Part shown: one piece after another, positions 24,802 through 33,455 of the stretch | Layout: every line of letters starts with the position of its first letter | Numbering within the stretch: position 1 is the first letter of the stretch | NCBI RefSeq assembly: GCF_000024965.1 | Contig: NC_013530.1 | Coordinates: 2,604,001-2,668,000 of the forward strand | Source: Xylanimonas cellulosilytica DSM 15894 | GTDB taxonomy: Bacteria; Actinomycetota; Actinomycetes; Actinomycetales; Cellulomonadaceae | Direction of reading: 5' to 3' | DNA length: 64,000 nt | Made by a program: the position numbers and the translations under genes | Notes under the pieces: model-generated | Databases searched by the model: none | Seen by the model: only the letters and a program-made list of their open reading frames with translations | Told to the model about the DNA's origin: nothing

Positions 24802-24867
24802 ACGCTAGGGATGCGTCGTGACGTCAGGGCGTCGCCGCGATGGACGGGCGATGAACTCCCGGTGTCC
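24802..24867 (-). promoter_or_regulatory. PHO-box-like direct repeats and -10 of phoX
   Basis: Upstream of phoX, on the minus strand, three contiguous 11-nt units read GGACACCGGGA (24857-24867), GTTCATCGCCC (24846-24856) and GTCCATCGCGG (24835-24845). They resemble the actinobacterial PhoP direct-repeat unit (GTTCACC plus four bases, 11-nt pitch); the second is the best match. A -10-like TAGCGT (complement of 24802-24807) lies 27 bp downstream, and no good -35 is visible, as expected for an activator-dependent promoter. Confidence 0.6.
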
Positions 24868-24871
24868 CGGG

Positions 24872-25891
24872 TCAGTCGGTGGCGGCCTTGTGCTCCCGGA
24901 TGACGGCGGCGGCCTGGCTCAGCACGTCCGCGAGGTCGCCGACGACGGCGAAGTCGCTGATCTCGAAGATCGGCGCCTCCGGGTCGTTGTTGACCGAGAC
25001 GACCACCTGCGAGGCCTGCATGCCGCCACGGTGGTGCGGGGCGCCCGAGATGCCCGCACCGATGTACAGGCGGGGGGCCACGGTCACGCCCGTCTGCCCG
25101 ATGTACCGGTCGAACCAGCCCTCGAAGACGGCGTCGCGCGTGGCGCCCACGGCGGCGCCCAGCGCCTCCGCAAGCTCGTTCACGGGCCCGAAGTCCCCGT
25201 TGGTGCCGCGCCCGCCGGCGACGACGACGGCCGCCTCCTCGAGCGTCGGGCGGCCGACGGTGCGCTCCTTGAGGCGGCGCTCGACGACGGTGACCGCGGG
25301 CGCGTGGACCTCGACGGGCAGAGGCTCGACCGTGGCGTGCCCGGCGGACTCTGCCGGCTCCGCGACGACGGCGTTGGCCCGGATCGTGACGACGGCCGGG
25401 TCGGAGGCGACGGTGGACACGGTGTCCCAGGTGCCGGCGAAGACCCGCTTGCCGATCCGCAGCGGCGCCTCCCCGCCCCCGTCCGTGGTGGTCCACTCGA
25501 GCGCCGAGGCGTCGACGACGAGGCCCGAGCCGAGGTGGGCCGCGGTCACGGCCGCGGCCTCCTTGCCCGCGAAGGAGGAGGGCACCAGCAGGACGTCGGC
25601 GTCGTTGCGGCGCACCGCCGTCGTGAGCACCGCCGCCAGCACCGACGTCAGGTGGAAGGACGACTCGGGCACCGACGTCGGGAGCTGGGCCTGGTGCACG
25701 AGCTCGACGCCGTAGGCGCCGAGCGTGGCCAGCACCTCGACGCTCGGGGCGCCCAGGGTGACGACGTCGACGCGGCCGAGGGTGCGGCCGAGCGTGATGA
25801 GCTCCAGGACGGCGGGGCGCACCTCGTCGACCGTGCGCGTCGGGCTGTCGAGGAGCACCAGAACGGTGGGGCGGGTCCGGACCGTGTTCAT
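24872..25891 (-). CDS. etfA: Electron transfer flavoprotein subunit alpha
   Basis: A 339-residue FAD-binding subunit of ETF, which collects electrons from acyl-CoA and related dehydrogenases. The C-terminal FAD domain is clear: AAVVVAGGRG, then LYIGAGISGAPHHRGGMQAS and NNDPEAPIFEISDFAVVGD. ATG at 25891 is 11 bp after the etfB stop; the two genes form the usual etfBA pair. The N-terminal domain is the less conserved alpha/beta fold. The family assignment is secure; which dehydrogenases feed it cannot be told from this window. Confidence 0.95.
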   Translation of the reverse strand: MNTVRTRPTVLVLLDSPTRTVDEVRPAVLELITLGRTLGRVDVVTLGAPSVEVLATLGAYGVELVHQAQLPTSVPESSFHLTSVLAAVLTTAVRRNDADVLLVPSSFAGKEAAAVTAAHLGSGLVVDASALEWTTTDGGGEAPLRIGKRVFAGTWDTVSTVASDPAVVTIRANAVVAEPAESAGHATVEPLPVEVHAPAVTVVERRLKERTVGRPTLEEAAVVVAGGRGTNGDFGPVNELAEALGAAVGATRDAVFEGWFDRYIGQTGVTVAPRLYIGAGISGAPHHRGGMQASQVVVSVNNDPEAPIFEISDFAVVGDLADVLSQAAAVIREHKAATD

Positions 25892-25902
25892 CGGGGCCTC
25901 TC

Positions 25903-26709
25903 TCAGACCAGGTCGTTGCGGATGAGGAACTCGGCCAGCGCCTTGCCGCCCTCGCCCTTGTCGACGACGAGCTCGACGTCGGGGCGCGGCGGGTGCGGCG
26001 CCGCCTCGACCGTGACCGTGCGCGCGGCCGCGAGGCCGACGTCGGCGGGGTCGAGCCCCAGGTCGGCGGCGCTCCACTCCTCGATCTGCTTGGTGCGGGC
26101 GGCCATGATCAGCTTGAAGTTCGGGTAGCGCGGGGAGTTCGCGGTGTCCGTGACGGACAGGACGGCGGGCAGCGGGGCGGCCAGCGTCTCGTAGGCGTCG
26201 TCGACCTCGCGGGTGATGGTCAGGGTGCGATCGCCGAGGTCGACCGTCTTGGCGAGGGTGAGCTGCGGCCAGCCCAGCTCGTCCGCCAGCAGCGCGGGGA
26301 CCACCGAGCCCAGCCCGTCGAGGGCCGCCATGCCGGTGATCACCAGGTCGACCGGTCGCTCCTCGCCCAGGCGCCGCACCGCCGCCGCGAGCGCCGCCGT
26401 GGTGCCGAAGTAGTCGGAGCCGGCCAGGGCGTCGTCGCTGACGCGCACGCCGCGGTGCACGCCCATCTGGTACGCCTTGCGCAGCGCGATGTCGGCCGCC
26501 GCGGGGGCGACGGTGACCGCGATGACCTCGTGGCCGGGCTCGTCCTCCCCCGCCGGCTGGGCCTCGATCAGCCGCAGCGCCGCCTCGACCGCGTTCTCGT
26601 CGAGCTCGTTCAGGGAGCCGACCGCGGGGTCGCGCACCACCCGACCGTCCTCGAACCGGCGGTCGCTGGTGATGTCCGGGACGTACTTGAGCAGGACGAC
26701 GATGCGCAC
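25903..26709 (-). CDS. etfB: Electron transfer flavoprotein subunit beta
   Basis: A 268-residue partner of EtfA that carries the AMP-binding site. It begins RIVVLLKYVPDITSDRRF and contains LNELDENAVEAALRLIE, SDYFGTTAALAAAVR and the C-terminal NFKLIMAARTKQIEEW, all typical of actinobacterial FixA/EtfB. GTG at 26709 is chosen because the conserved N-terminus starts there; the long open frame upstream lies antisense to glgX. The start is divergent from glgX with 81 bp between them. Confidence 0.95.
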   Translation of the reverse strand: MRIVVLLKYVPDITSDRRFEDGRVVRDPAVGSLNELDENAVEAALRLIEAQPAGEDEPGHEVIAVTVAPAAADIALRKAYQMGVHRGVRVSDDALAGSDYFGTTAALAAAVRRLGEERPVDLVITGMAALDGLGSVVPALLADELGWPQLTLAKTVDLGDRTLTITREVDDAYETLAAPLPAVLSVTDTANSPRYPNFKLIMAARTKQIEEWSAADLGLDPADVGLAAARTVTVEAAPHPPRPDVELVVDKGEGGKALAEFLIRNDLV

Positions 26710-26790
26710 GAGGATCGAGAGTACCCGCTGACCGGTGACCCGTTGCGCCAGGTGGTCGCGTCGTCTCACCGCGTACGCCACGATGGCGGC

Positions 26791-29106
26791 ATGAACGCCG
26801 CACGAGCCGCCGAGCACCCCGCGCCACGTCCGGTGGTGCGCCCGCTGACGCGCCCGACCGCACGCCGTTCGCACGTCCCCCCGCTCGGGGTCACGGCGAC
26901 GGCCGGCGGGGTCGACGTCGCCGTCGTCGCGTCGCACGCGACCGCCGTCGACTTCTGCCTCATCGACGTCGTGCAGCCGCACCTGCCCGAGGACGACCCG
27001 GCACGCTACGCCGAACGGCGCGTGCCGCTGTTCGGGCCGACGTACGGCGTGTGGCACGCGCACGTGCCGGGCGTGCGGCCGGGCCAGCGTTACGGGTTCC
27101 GCGCGCACGGGGCGTGGGACCCCCGCTCGGGCCTGCGGCACAACCCCGCCAAGCTGCTCCTCGACCCGTACGCGCGCGGCCTGGCAGGCACGCTGCGCTA
27201 CGGGCCCGAGGTCCTGGGCGCGGTCGGCGCCCCGCGCTCGGACGACCCGACGACGCCCGACGGCGGCTGGTGGCTCGCGGAGCGGTACGGCGAGGCGGAC
27301 ACCACCGACTCGTTGCCGTTCGTGCCGCACGCGGTGGTGCTGCCGCCGATGGACGCGGCACCGCCGCTCTCGCGGCCCCGCGTGCCGTGGGCGGACACCG
27401 TGGTCTACGAGGCGCACGTCCGCGGCTTCACCCTGCTCAACGAGGCCATCCCGGCCGAGCTGCGCGGCACCTACGCGGGCATGGCCCACCCGGTGACGAT
27501 CGCGCACCTCAAGGAGCTCGGCGTCACCACCCTCGAGCTGCTGCCGATCCATGCGATCGCGTCCGAGCCGCGGCTGGACGCCCACGGCCTGTCCAACTAC
27601 TGGGGGTACTCGACGCTCGGGTTCTTCGCGCCCGAGCCGCGCTACGCGACCCGCCAGGCGCAGGAGACGGGACCCGAGGCCGTGCTGCACGAGGTCCGGG
27701 GCATGGTGCACCTGCTGCACCAGGCGGGCATCGAGGTCATCCTCGACGTCGTCTACAACCACACGTGCGAGGGCGGCGACGACCAGCTCCACGTGTCGTG
27801 GCGCGGCCTGGACAACACCCTGTACTACCTGCACGACGGCAACGCGCCGGCCGCACTCGCCGACGCCACCGGGACGGGCAACACGCTCGACTTCCGCCGC
27901 ATGCGGGTGGTGCAGATGGCGCTGGACTCGCTGCGTTACTGGGCGCAGGACGTGGGCGTCGACGGGTTCCGCTTCGACCTGGCCGTGACCCTGGGGCGCG
28001 GCACCTACGGGTTCGAGCCGGACCACCCGTTCCTCGTCGGGCTGCAGACCGACCCCGTGCTCAACAACCTCAAGCTCATCGCGGAGCCGTGGGACGTCGG
28101 CCCCGGCGGCTGGCAGACGGGCAGCTTCCCGCCGCCGATGGCCGAGTGGAACGACCGGTTCCGGGACGCGATGCGCGGGTTCTGGCTCGCGTCTGCGGCG
28201 GCCGGTGCGCGGGGCCGCCCCATGGACGGCGTGCGCGAGCTCGCCACCCGCCTGTCCGGCTCGGCCGACCTGTTCGGTCACTCCGACCCGCCGCTCGTGC
28301 GCGGCCCGGTCGCGTCGATCAACTACGTGACGGCGCACGACGGGTTCACCCTCGCGGACCTCGTGGCGTTCGACCACAAGCACAACTGGGCGAACGGCGA
28401 GGACAACCACGACGGCACGTCGAACAACCTGTCGTGGAACCACGGCGTCGAGGGGCACACCGGGGTGGGTGACGACGCCACGACCGAGCCGTGGTCCGCC
28501 GTCGTGCCGCTGCGGCGCCGCTCGCAGCGCAACCTGCTGGCGATGCTGCTGCTCTCGGCGGGCACGCCGATGCTGACCGCGGGCGACGAGTTCGGGCGCT
28601 CGCAGGACGGCAACAACAACGCCTACGCGCAGGACAACGCGATCTCGTGGGTGCGCTGGGACCGCGAGCGGATGGACGCCGACCTGCTGGAGACCGCGCG
28701 GTTCCTGCTCACGCTGCGCCGGGAGCACCCGGCGCTGCGCGCGGACTCGTTCTTCCTCGGCACGCCGCGGCCCGGCGAGGAGCACGCCGACCTGCTGTGG
28801 TTCACCGAGGCGGGCACGCCGATGGACAACGCGGCGTGGAACGAGCCGGAGCGGCGGGTCGTGCAGATGCTGCGGCCCGGCCCGGGTGCGGGCGACTGCG
28901 ACGTGCTCGTGGTGATCAACGGCCGCCTCGGCGACCTCGACGTGACGCTGCCGCCCCTGCTTCCCGGTGCACGCACGTGGGACGTCGTGTGGAGCTCCAC
29001 GTGGGACACGCCGGTCGAGCCGGAGGACGAGCGGGAGGACGACCTGGACGGCGCGCAGCGCCTCGAGGCCCTCACCGTCAAGGTTCTCCTGGCCCGCCGG
29101 GACTGA
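26791..29106 (+). CDS. glgX: Glycogen debranching enzyme GlgX
   Basis: A 771-residue GH13 isoamylase-type enzyme that hydrolyses alpha-1,6 branches of glycogen. An N-terminal CBM48 domain (FGPTYGVWHAHVPGVRPGQRY) precedes the catalytic barrel. Barrel motifs are VILDVVYNHTCEGG, the nucleophile strand GFRFDLAVTLG, the acid/base strand LIAEPWDVG and the final YVTAHDGFTLADL with NHDG. ATG at 26791 is the first sensible start; upstream in-frame sequence is antisense to etfB. It belongs functionally with the GlgE-pathway genes downstream, but the flavoprotein, GNAT and HNH genes lie in between. Confidence 0.95.
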   Translation: MNAARAAEHPAPRPVVRPLTRPTARRSHVPPLGVTATAGGVDVAVVASHATAVDFCLIDVVQPHLPEDDPARYAERRVPLFGPTYGVWHAHVPGVRPGQRYGFRAHGAWDPRSGLRHNPAKLLLDPYARGLAGTLRYGPEVLGAVGAPRSDDPTTPDGGWWLAERYGEADTTDSLPFVPHAVVLPPMDAAPPLSRPRVPWADTVVYEAHVRGFTLLNEAIPAELRGTYAGMAHPVTIAHLKELGVTTLELLPIHAIASEPRLDAHGLSNYWGYSTLGFFAPEPRYATRQAQETGPEAVLHEVRGMVHLLHQAGIEVILDVVYNHTCEGGDDQLHVSWRGLDNTLYYLHDGNAPAALADATGTGNTLDFRRMRVVQMALDSLRYWAQDVGVDGFRFDLAVTLGRGTYGFEPDHPFLVGLQTDPVLNNLKLIAEPWDVGPGGWQTGSFPPPMAEWNDRFRDAMRGFWLASAAAGARGRPMDGVRELATRLSGSADLFGHSDPPLVRGPVASINYVTAHDGFTLADLVAFDHKHNWANGEDNHDGTSNNLSWNHGVEGHTGVGDDATTEPWSAVVPLRRRSQRNLLAMLLLSAGTPMLTAGDEFGRSQDGNNNAYAQDNAISWVRWDRERMDADLLETARFLLTLRREHPALRADSFFLGTPRPGEEHADLLWFTEAGTPMDNAAWNEPERRVVQMLRPGPGAGDCDVLVVINGRLGDLDVTLPPLLPGARTWDVVWSSTWDTPVEPEDEREDDLDGAQRLEALTVKVLLARRD

Positions 29107-29152
29107 CACCGCCCCTGTCCTCACCGGGTCGGTGGCGCTATCGTCGCGGTCC

Positions 29153-30868
29153 ATGAGCACGGACGCCGACGTCGTCGTCATCGGAGCGGGCCTGTCAGGC
29201 CTGGTCACCGCCTGCGAGGTGGCCGCCTCCGGCCGCCGCGTCGTCGTGCTGGACCAGGAGCACCCGGACTCGCTCGGCGGGCAGGCGTGGTGGTCCTTCG
29301 GCGGGCTGTTCCTCGTGGGCTCGCCCGAGCAACGGCGGGTCGGCGTGCGCGACTCCGCGGAGCTCGCGTGGGCGGACTGGCTGGGGTCGGCAGGGTTCGC
29401 GCCGGGCGCCGCGCAGGGCGAGGGCCCCGACCGGCACGGGTACGCCTGGGCGCAGCACTACGTCGAGTTCGCGGCCGGCGGCATGCGGTCGTGGCTGCAC
29501 GGGCTGGGGGTGCGCTGGTTCCCGCTGGTGCAGTGGGCGGAACGGGGCGGCTACCCGGCGGGCGGGCCCGGGGTCGCGCACGGCAACTCGGTCCCCCGGT
29601 TCCACGTCACGTGGGGCACGGGCCCCGCGATCCTCGCGCCGTTCGTCGCGCACGCGAAGCGGCTGCGCGACGCGGGACGCCTCGAGATCCGGTTCCGGCA
29701 CCGGGTCACGTCGCTGGTGGTCACGGACGGCCGCGTCACCGGGGTGCAGGCCGAGGTGCTCGCGCCCGACGACGCGGCGCGGTCGTCGCTGCCGTTCGCG
29801 GGCAGGGCGGCGCCGTCGTCGCGCACCGTCGTCGGCACGGTGGAGATCGCTGCGGGCGCCGTCGTCGTCGCCTCGGGCGGCATCGGGGCGAACCACGCCG
29901 TCGCACGCGACCGCTGGGACCCGGCCGCGGGCACCCTCCCGGAGCGGATGCTGCAGGGCGTCCCGGACTCCACGGACGGGCTGATGCTGGGGCACGCCGC
30001 GGCGGCCGGCGCCGCACTCGTGCACGAGGACCGGATGTGGCACTACCCCGAGGGCATCGCGGACCACTCCCCCGTGTGGACGCGGCACGGCATCCGCATC
30101 CTCGCCGGGCCGTCCTCGCTGTGGCTCGACGCCGACGGCGTCCGGCTGCCCGCGCCCCTGTATCCCGGGTTCGACGCGCTCGGGGCGCTGCAGCACGTCA
30201 CACGCGGCGAGCACGACCACTCCTGGTTCGTGCTCAACAAGACCATCATGGACGCCGAGTTCGCCCTGTCGGGCTCGGAGCAGAATCCCGACCTGACCGG
30301 GAAGGACCTGCGGCTGCTGACCCAGCGGGTGCTGCCCGGCGCCGTCGGACCGGTGGCGAGGTTCGCGCAGTCGTCGCCGGAGTTCGTGTGGGCGTCGACC
30401 CCGGCGGAGCTGGCGGCGAAGATGAACGCGCTGACGGCGGCGACGCCGGGCTCGTCCGGGACGGTGGACCCTGGTGGCCTGGAGCGGCTGATCGCGCTGC
30501 GCGACGCCCAGGTGCTCTCCGGGCTGGGCAAGGACCCGCAGGTCGTGGCGACCCGGGCGGCGCGCACCTTCTGGGTGGACCGCCGTATCCGCGTGGCCCC
30601 GCCGCGGGCGCTGACCGACCCGAAGGACGGGCCGCTGCTCGCCGTGCGGCTCTCCGTGCTGACGCGCAAGACGCTGGGCGGCCTGTGGTGCGACCCGTCG
30701 GGCCGGGTGCTGCACGCCGACGGGTCCGTGCTCGACGGGCTGTGGGCCGTCGGCGAGGCCGCCGGGTTCGGCGGCGGCGGGGTGCACGGGCACCGGGCGC
30801 TCGAGGGGACGTTCCTGGGCGGCTGCCTGCACACCGGGCGCGTGACGGGGCGGGCGCTGGTCGGGTGA
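29153..30868 (+). CDS. FAD-binding dehydrogenase (KstD/fumarate reductase-like flavoprotein)
   Basis: A 571-residue flavoprotein. The N-terminal dinucleotide motif ADVVVIGAGLSGLVTACEV binds FAD, and the C-terminal part has the second FAD contact (LDGLWAVGEAAGFGGGGVHGHRALEG). The layout and the RIRVAPPRALTDPKDGP block match the actinobacterial 'FAD-binding dehydrogenase' group related to 3-ketosteroid dehydrogenases. The substrate is unknown and steroid activity should not be assumed. ATG at 29153 lies 8 nt after TATCGT (29139-29144), so the mRNA may be leaderless. The stop overlaps the next GNAT start (GTGA). Confidence 0.85.
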   Translation: MSTDADVVVIGAGLSGLVTACEVAASGRRVVVLDQEHPDSLGGQAWWSFGGLFLVGSPEQRRVGVRDSAELAWADWLGSAGFAPGAAQGEGPDRHGYAWAQHYVEFAAGGMRSWLHGLGVRWFPLVQWAERGGYPAGGPGVAHGNSVPRFHVTWGTGPAILAPFVAHAKRLRDAGRLEIRFRHRVTSLVVTDGRVTGVQAEVLAPDDAARSSLPFAGRAAPSSRTVVGTVEIAAGAVVVASGGIGANHAVARDRWDPAAGTLPERMLQGVPDSTDGLMLGHAAAAGAALVHEDRMWHYPEGIADHSPVWTRHGIRILAGPSSLWLDADGVRLPAPLYPGFDALGALQHVTRGEHDHSWFVLNKTIMDAEFALSGSEQNPDLTGKDLRLLTQRVLPGAVGPVARFAQSSPEFVWASTPAELAAKMNALTAATPGSSGTVDPGGLERLIALRDAQVLSGLGKDPQVVATRAARTFWVDRRIRVAPPRALTDPKDGPLLAVRLSVLTRKTLGGLWCDPSGRVLHADGSVLDGLWAVGEAAGFGGGGVHGHRALEGTFLGGCLHTGRVTGRALVG

Positions 30869-31350
30869 GCCTGGCACTCCGCCTCGCGACGCCCGACGAC
30901 GCCGCCGGGTGCGCCTCCGTGCACCACACCTCGTGGGTCGAGACCTACTCCGGGCTGCTCCCGGCCTCCCACTGGGAGTCTGACACCCTCGACCGACGCA
31001 CCGTGGGATGGCGGGACTGGCTCGACGCCGGCGCGGTCGTCACGGTGGCCGAGGCCGACAGGCAGATCGTCGGGATCGCCATCGGCGGCCCCGGGCGACA
31101 GATCGGAGACCACCCGCCCGTGCGCGAGCGCGAGGTGCACTCCCTCTACGTGCTGGCTGCGCACCACGGGACCGGCGCGGGGCAGGCGCTGCTCGACGCC
31201 GTCGTGGCACCGGGCACGCCCGCCCAGGTCTGGGTCGCCGAGCACAACCCGAGGGCACGGCGGTTCTACGAGCGCAACGGGTTGGTGCCCGACGGCGCGG
31301 GGTTCGTCGACGAACGGCTGGGTCTCGCGGAGGTCCGGCACGTCCGGTGA
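30865..31350 (+). CDS. GNAT-family N-acetyltransferase
   Basis: A 161-residue acetyltransferase. The N-terminus LRLATPDDAAGCASVHHTSW is typical of RimI-like GNATs. The acetyl-CoA loop follows (VHSLYVLAAHHGTGAGQALL, with the GxGxA-type HGTGAGQ), and the C-terminal motif is EHNPRARRFYERNGLVPDG. GTG at 30865 overlaps the stop of the flavoprotein gene by 4 bp, so the two are co-translated. Substrate unknown. Confidence 0.88.
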   Translation: MSLALRLATPDDAAGCASVHHTSWVETYSGLLPASHWESDTLDRRTVGWRDWLDAGAVVTVAEADRQIVGIAIGGPGRQIGDHPPVREREVHSLYVLAAHHGTGAGQALLDAVVAPGTPAQVWVAEHNPRARRFYERNGLVPDGAGFVDERLGLAEVRHVR

Positions 31351-31397
31351 CCCGGGCGTCGCGGGCGCGCGGGGCTCGATGCTGCCGGTTTCAGTTC

Positions 31398-31433
31398 TCC
31401 ACAGGTCGCTCTTCCAGCGGGGTTATCCACAGG
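31398..31433 (+). promoter_or_regulatory. DnaA-box-like sequence upstream of the HNH gene
   Basis: TTATCCACA (31423-31431) is a perfect DnaA-box consensus, and TCCACAGG occurs twice (31398-31405 and 31426-31433), just upstream of the promoter at 31453-31481. A single box does not make an origin. It could be a DnaA titration or control site, or chance. Confidence 0.35.
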
Positions 31434-31452
31434 CATTCATGCTGGTCAGGGC

Positions 31453-31481
31453 TTGTTCTTCATACAGGTGTTCGATATAGT
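31453..31481 (+). promoter_or_regulatory. Predicted promoter of the DUF222/HNH gene
   Basis: TTGTTC (31453-31458) and TATAGT (31476-31481) are separated by exactly 17 nt. The start codon at 31488 begins 7 nt after the -10, where transcription should start, so a leaderless mRNA is predicted. This is one of the best sigma70-type matches in the window. Confidence 0.7.
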
Positions 31482-31487
31482 CGAGGC

Positions 31488-33299
31488 ATGACGCAGCCGG
31501 CCGCGCAGGAGACCACGGGTTCCGACACCGTGGCCGGCGGGCGTGTCCCGGAGGCGTTCGCCGCCGAGGTTGGCACCCGACTGGCAGCGTTGCGCGCCCT
31601 GGTCCCACAGGACGACGGGTCGCTGGGCGCGCGGCTGTTCGACCGGCCCGGGTTGGTCGACTCGATGCTGGGCCGGGACCTGCTCGATCCCCTCGACCTG
31701 ACGCCCGACGTGGCGCCCGAGGGTCACGGCGCGACCGGCGCCGGGCTGCCGGTCGCGGTCACCGACCTGCTGCGCGTGGTCGGACCGGTCGGAGTCGAGG
31801 CGCTGGACGCGACGATCGAGGCGATCACGGTCGTGCGGGCCCGGGTCAACGCGCTCGAAGCCCTCGAGGCCGTGCTCTACGAGCGGGCCCGCCGCCAGGC
31901 ACTCCGCGCCCAGCTCCTCGACGGCACCGACCCGATGGTGCGCACCGCATCCTCGGACCGCCGCCGCGACCTGGCCCGCCGCGCCGTGACCGCCGACATC
32001 GCCCTGGCCACCCACCACACCGAACACCAGGTCACCGCCCGCATGTCCCGCGCCCACGCACTGACCGCCCGCGCCCCGCACACCCTGACCGCCGCCCTGA
32101 CCGGACACGTCGGCTGGACCAACGCCGCCAAGGTCGCCGACACCATCGACGACCTCACCCCCGCCATGGCCGCCACCCTCGACCAGCAGGTCGCCCATGC
32201 CGCCGCCTGCCAGAACCCGCGCCGGTTCGCCGCCACCGTGCGCCGCACCCGCGACCGCCTGCACCCCACCCCACCCCAGGTCCGTGCTGCGGAGGCCACC
32301 ACCAAGCGCGGCGTATGGATCGACCCCGGCAAAGACGGCATGGCCTGGCTGACCCTGCACGCCCCCGCCCCCGCCATCCACGCCATCGGCGACCGCCTCG
32401 ACCGCACCGCCACCCACCAACGCACCACCGGCGACCCCCGCACCCTGGCCCAGCTCCGCGCCGACACCGCCACCGCCCTCCTCCTCGACGACGGCACCCT
32501 CGACCTCACCACCCTTCACCTCACCGACACCGCCGCCCCGGCCAGCACCGCAACCGACGCGGGCGCTCCCCACGGCGGCGACGGCGATATTCCGGCCACG
32601 GACGACCGCGACGACATGCGCCACGGTGGCGCCCCGCCCGGGTCGACCGCACCTGACCTGGCCGTCCTGGCCCGCTCGATCCGCCCGCACATCTACCTCA
32701 CGATCCCCGTCCTGACCCTGCTCGACCGGGCCGACGAACCCGCCCTGCTCGACGGAACCGTCCCCATCGACCCCGACACCGCCCGCAACCTCGCCGCCCT
32801 CGCCCCCTCCTTCACCCGCATCCTGACGCACCCCCTCACCGGCAACGTCCTCGCCATGGACGCACGCACCTACACCCCGCCCGCCGCACTGCGCCGCCAC
32901 CTCGTCGTGCGCGACACCACCTGCCGATTCCCCGGCTGTGGGCGCCCCGCCACGAACACCGACGCCGACCACACCCACGCCCACGCCGCCGGCGGTGCAA
33001 CGACACACTCCAATCTGGCTTTGCTCTGCCGCCACCACCACGTCCTCAAACACCAGACCCGATACGCCGCCACCCAGACACCCGACACCACCGACGCCAC
33101 GAGCCCGGCCCCGGGCAGCACCGGCACGCTGACCTGGACCACCCCCACCGGCCGCACCTACACCACCCGACCCGAACCCATCCCCACCACCCTCCACACG
33201 ACCGCGCCCGGCCCCATCCACATCCCCACCCCCGACGACGACCCCGAACACGACGGCGATGGGTACGGCGACGACCCCGACGGCGATCCGCCCTTCTGA
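31488..33299 (+). CDS. DUF222 / HNH endonuclease domain protein (13E12-repeat family)
   Basis: A 603-residue member of the multicopy actinobacterial DUF222-HNH family, known in mycobacteria as the REP13E12 family. The N-terminal DUF222 region includes LARRAVTADIALATHHTEHQ and HVGWTNAAKVADTI. The C-terminal HNH nuclease motif is TCRFPGCGRPATNTDADHTH followed by NLALLCRHHHVLKH, with metal-binding Cys/His residues. A low-complexity Ala/Thr/Gly linker separates the domains, and the tail is acidic (DDPEHDGDGYGDDPDGDPPF). Function is unproven; a role in recombination or as a phage integration target has been noted for relatives. ATG at 31488 fits the promoter. Confidence 0.85.
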   Translation: MTQPAAQETTGSDTVAGGRVPEAFAAEVGTRLAALRALVPQDDGSLGARLFDRPGLVDSMLGRDLLDPLDLTPDVAPEGHGATGAGLPVAVTDLLRVVGPVGVEALDATIEAITVVRARVNALEALEAVLYERARRQALRAQLLDGTDPMVRTASSDRRRDLARRAVTADIALATHHTEHQVTARMSRAHALTARAPHTLTAALTGHVGWTNAAKVADTIDDLTPAMAATLDQQVAHAAACQNPRRFAATVRRTRDRLHPTPPQVRAAEATTKRGVWIDPGKDGMAWLTLHAPAPAIHAIGDRLDRTATHQRTTGDPRTLAQLRADTATALLLDDGTLDLTTLHLTDTAAPASTATDAGAPHGGDGDIPATDDRDDMRHGGAPPGSTAPDLAVLARSIRPHIYLTIPVLTLLDRADEPALLDGTVPIDPDTARNLAALAPSFTRILTHPLTGNVLAMDARTYTPPAALRRHLVVRDTTCRFPGCGRPATNTDADHTHAHAAGGATTHSNLALLCRHHHVLKHQTRYAATQTPDTTDATSPAPGSTGTLTWTTPTGRTYTTRPEPIPTTLHTTAPGPIHIPTPDDDPEHDGDGYGDDPDGDPPF

Positions 33300-33455
33300 G
33301 CGAGGCGACGACTCGCGGTACGCCCAGCTGTCATTCCGGGCGGCGCGGAACCGGGTCGGCTTTCCGCGTGCGGCATCGCGCCGAAACCGTCGGCAGGTGT
33401 GACGCGCCGCGTCCAGCGCGCGCGGGCATCATGGCCGGTCGTTAGCGTGGTCCGG

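Noticed and set aside
31423-31431. Replication origin at the DnaA box
   Set aside because: Single box, no AT-rich stretch, no dnaA/dnaN neighbours.
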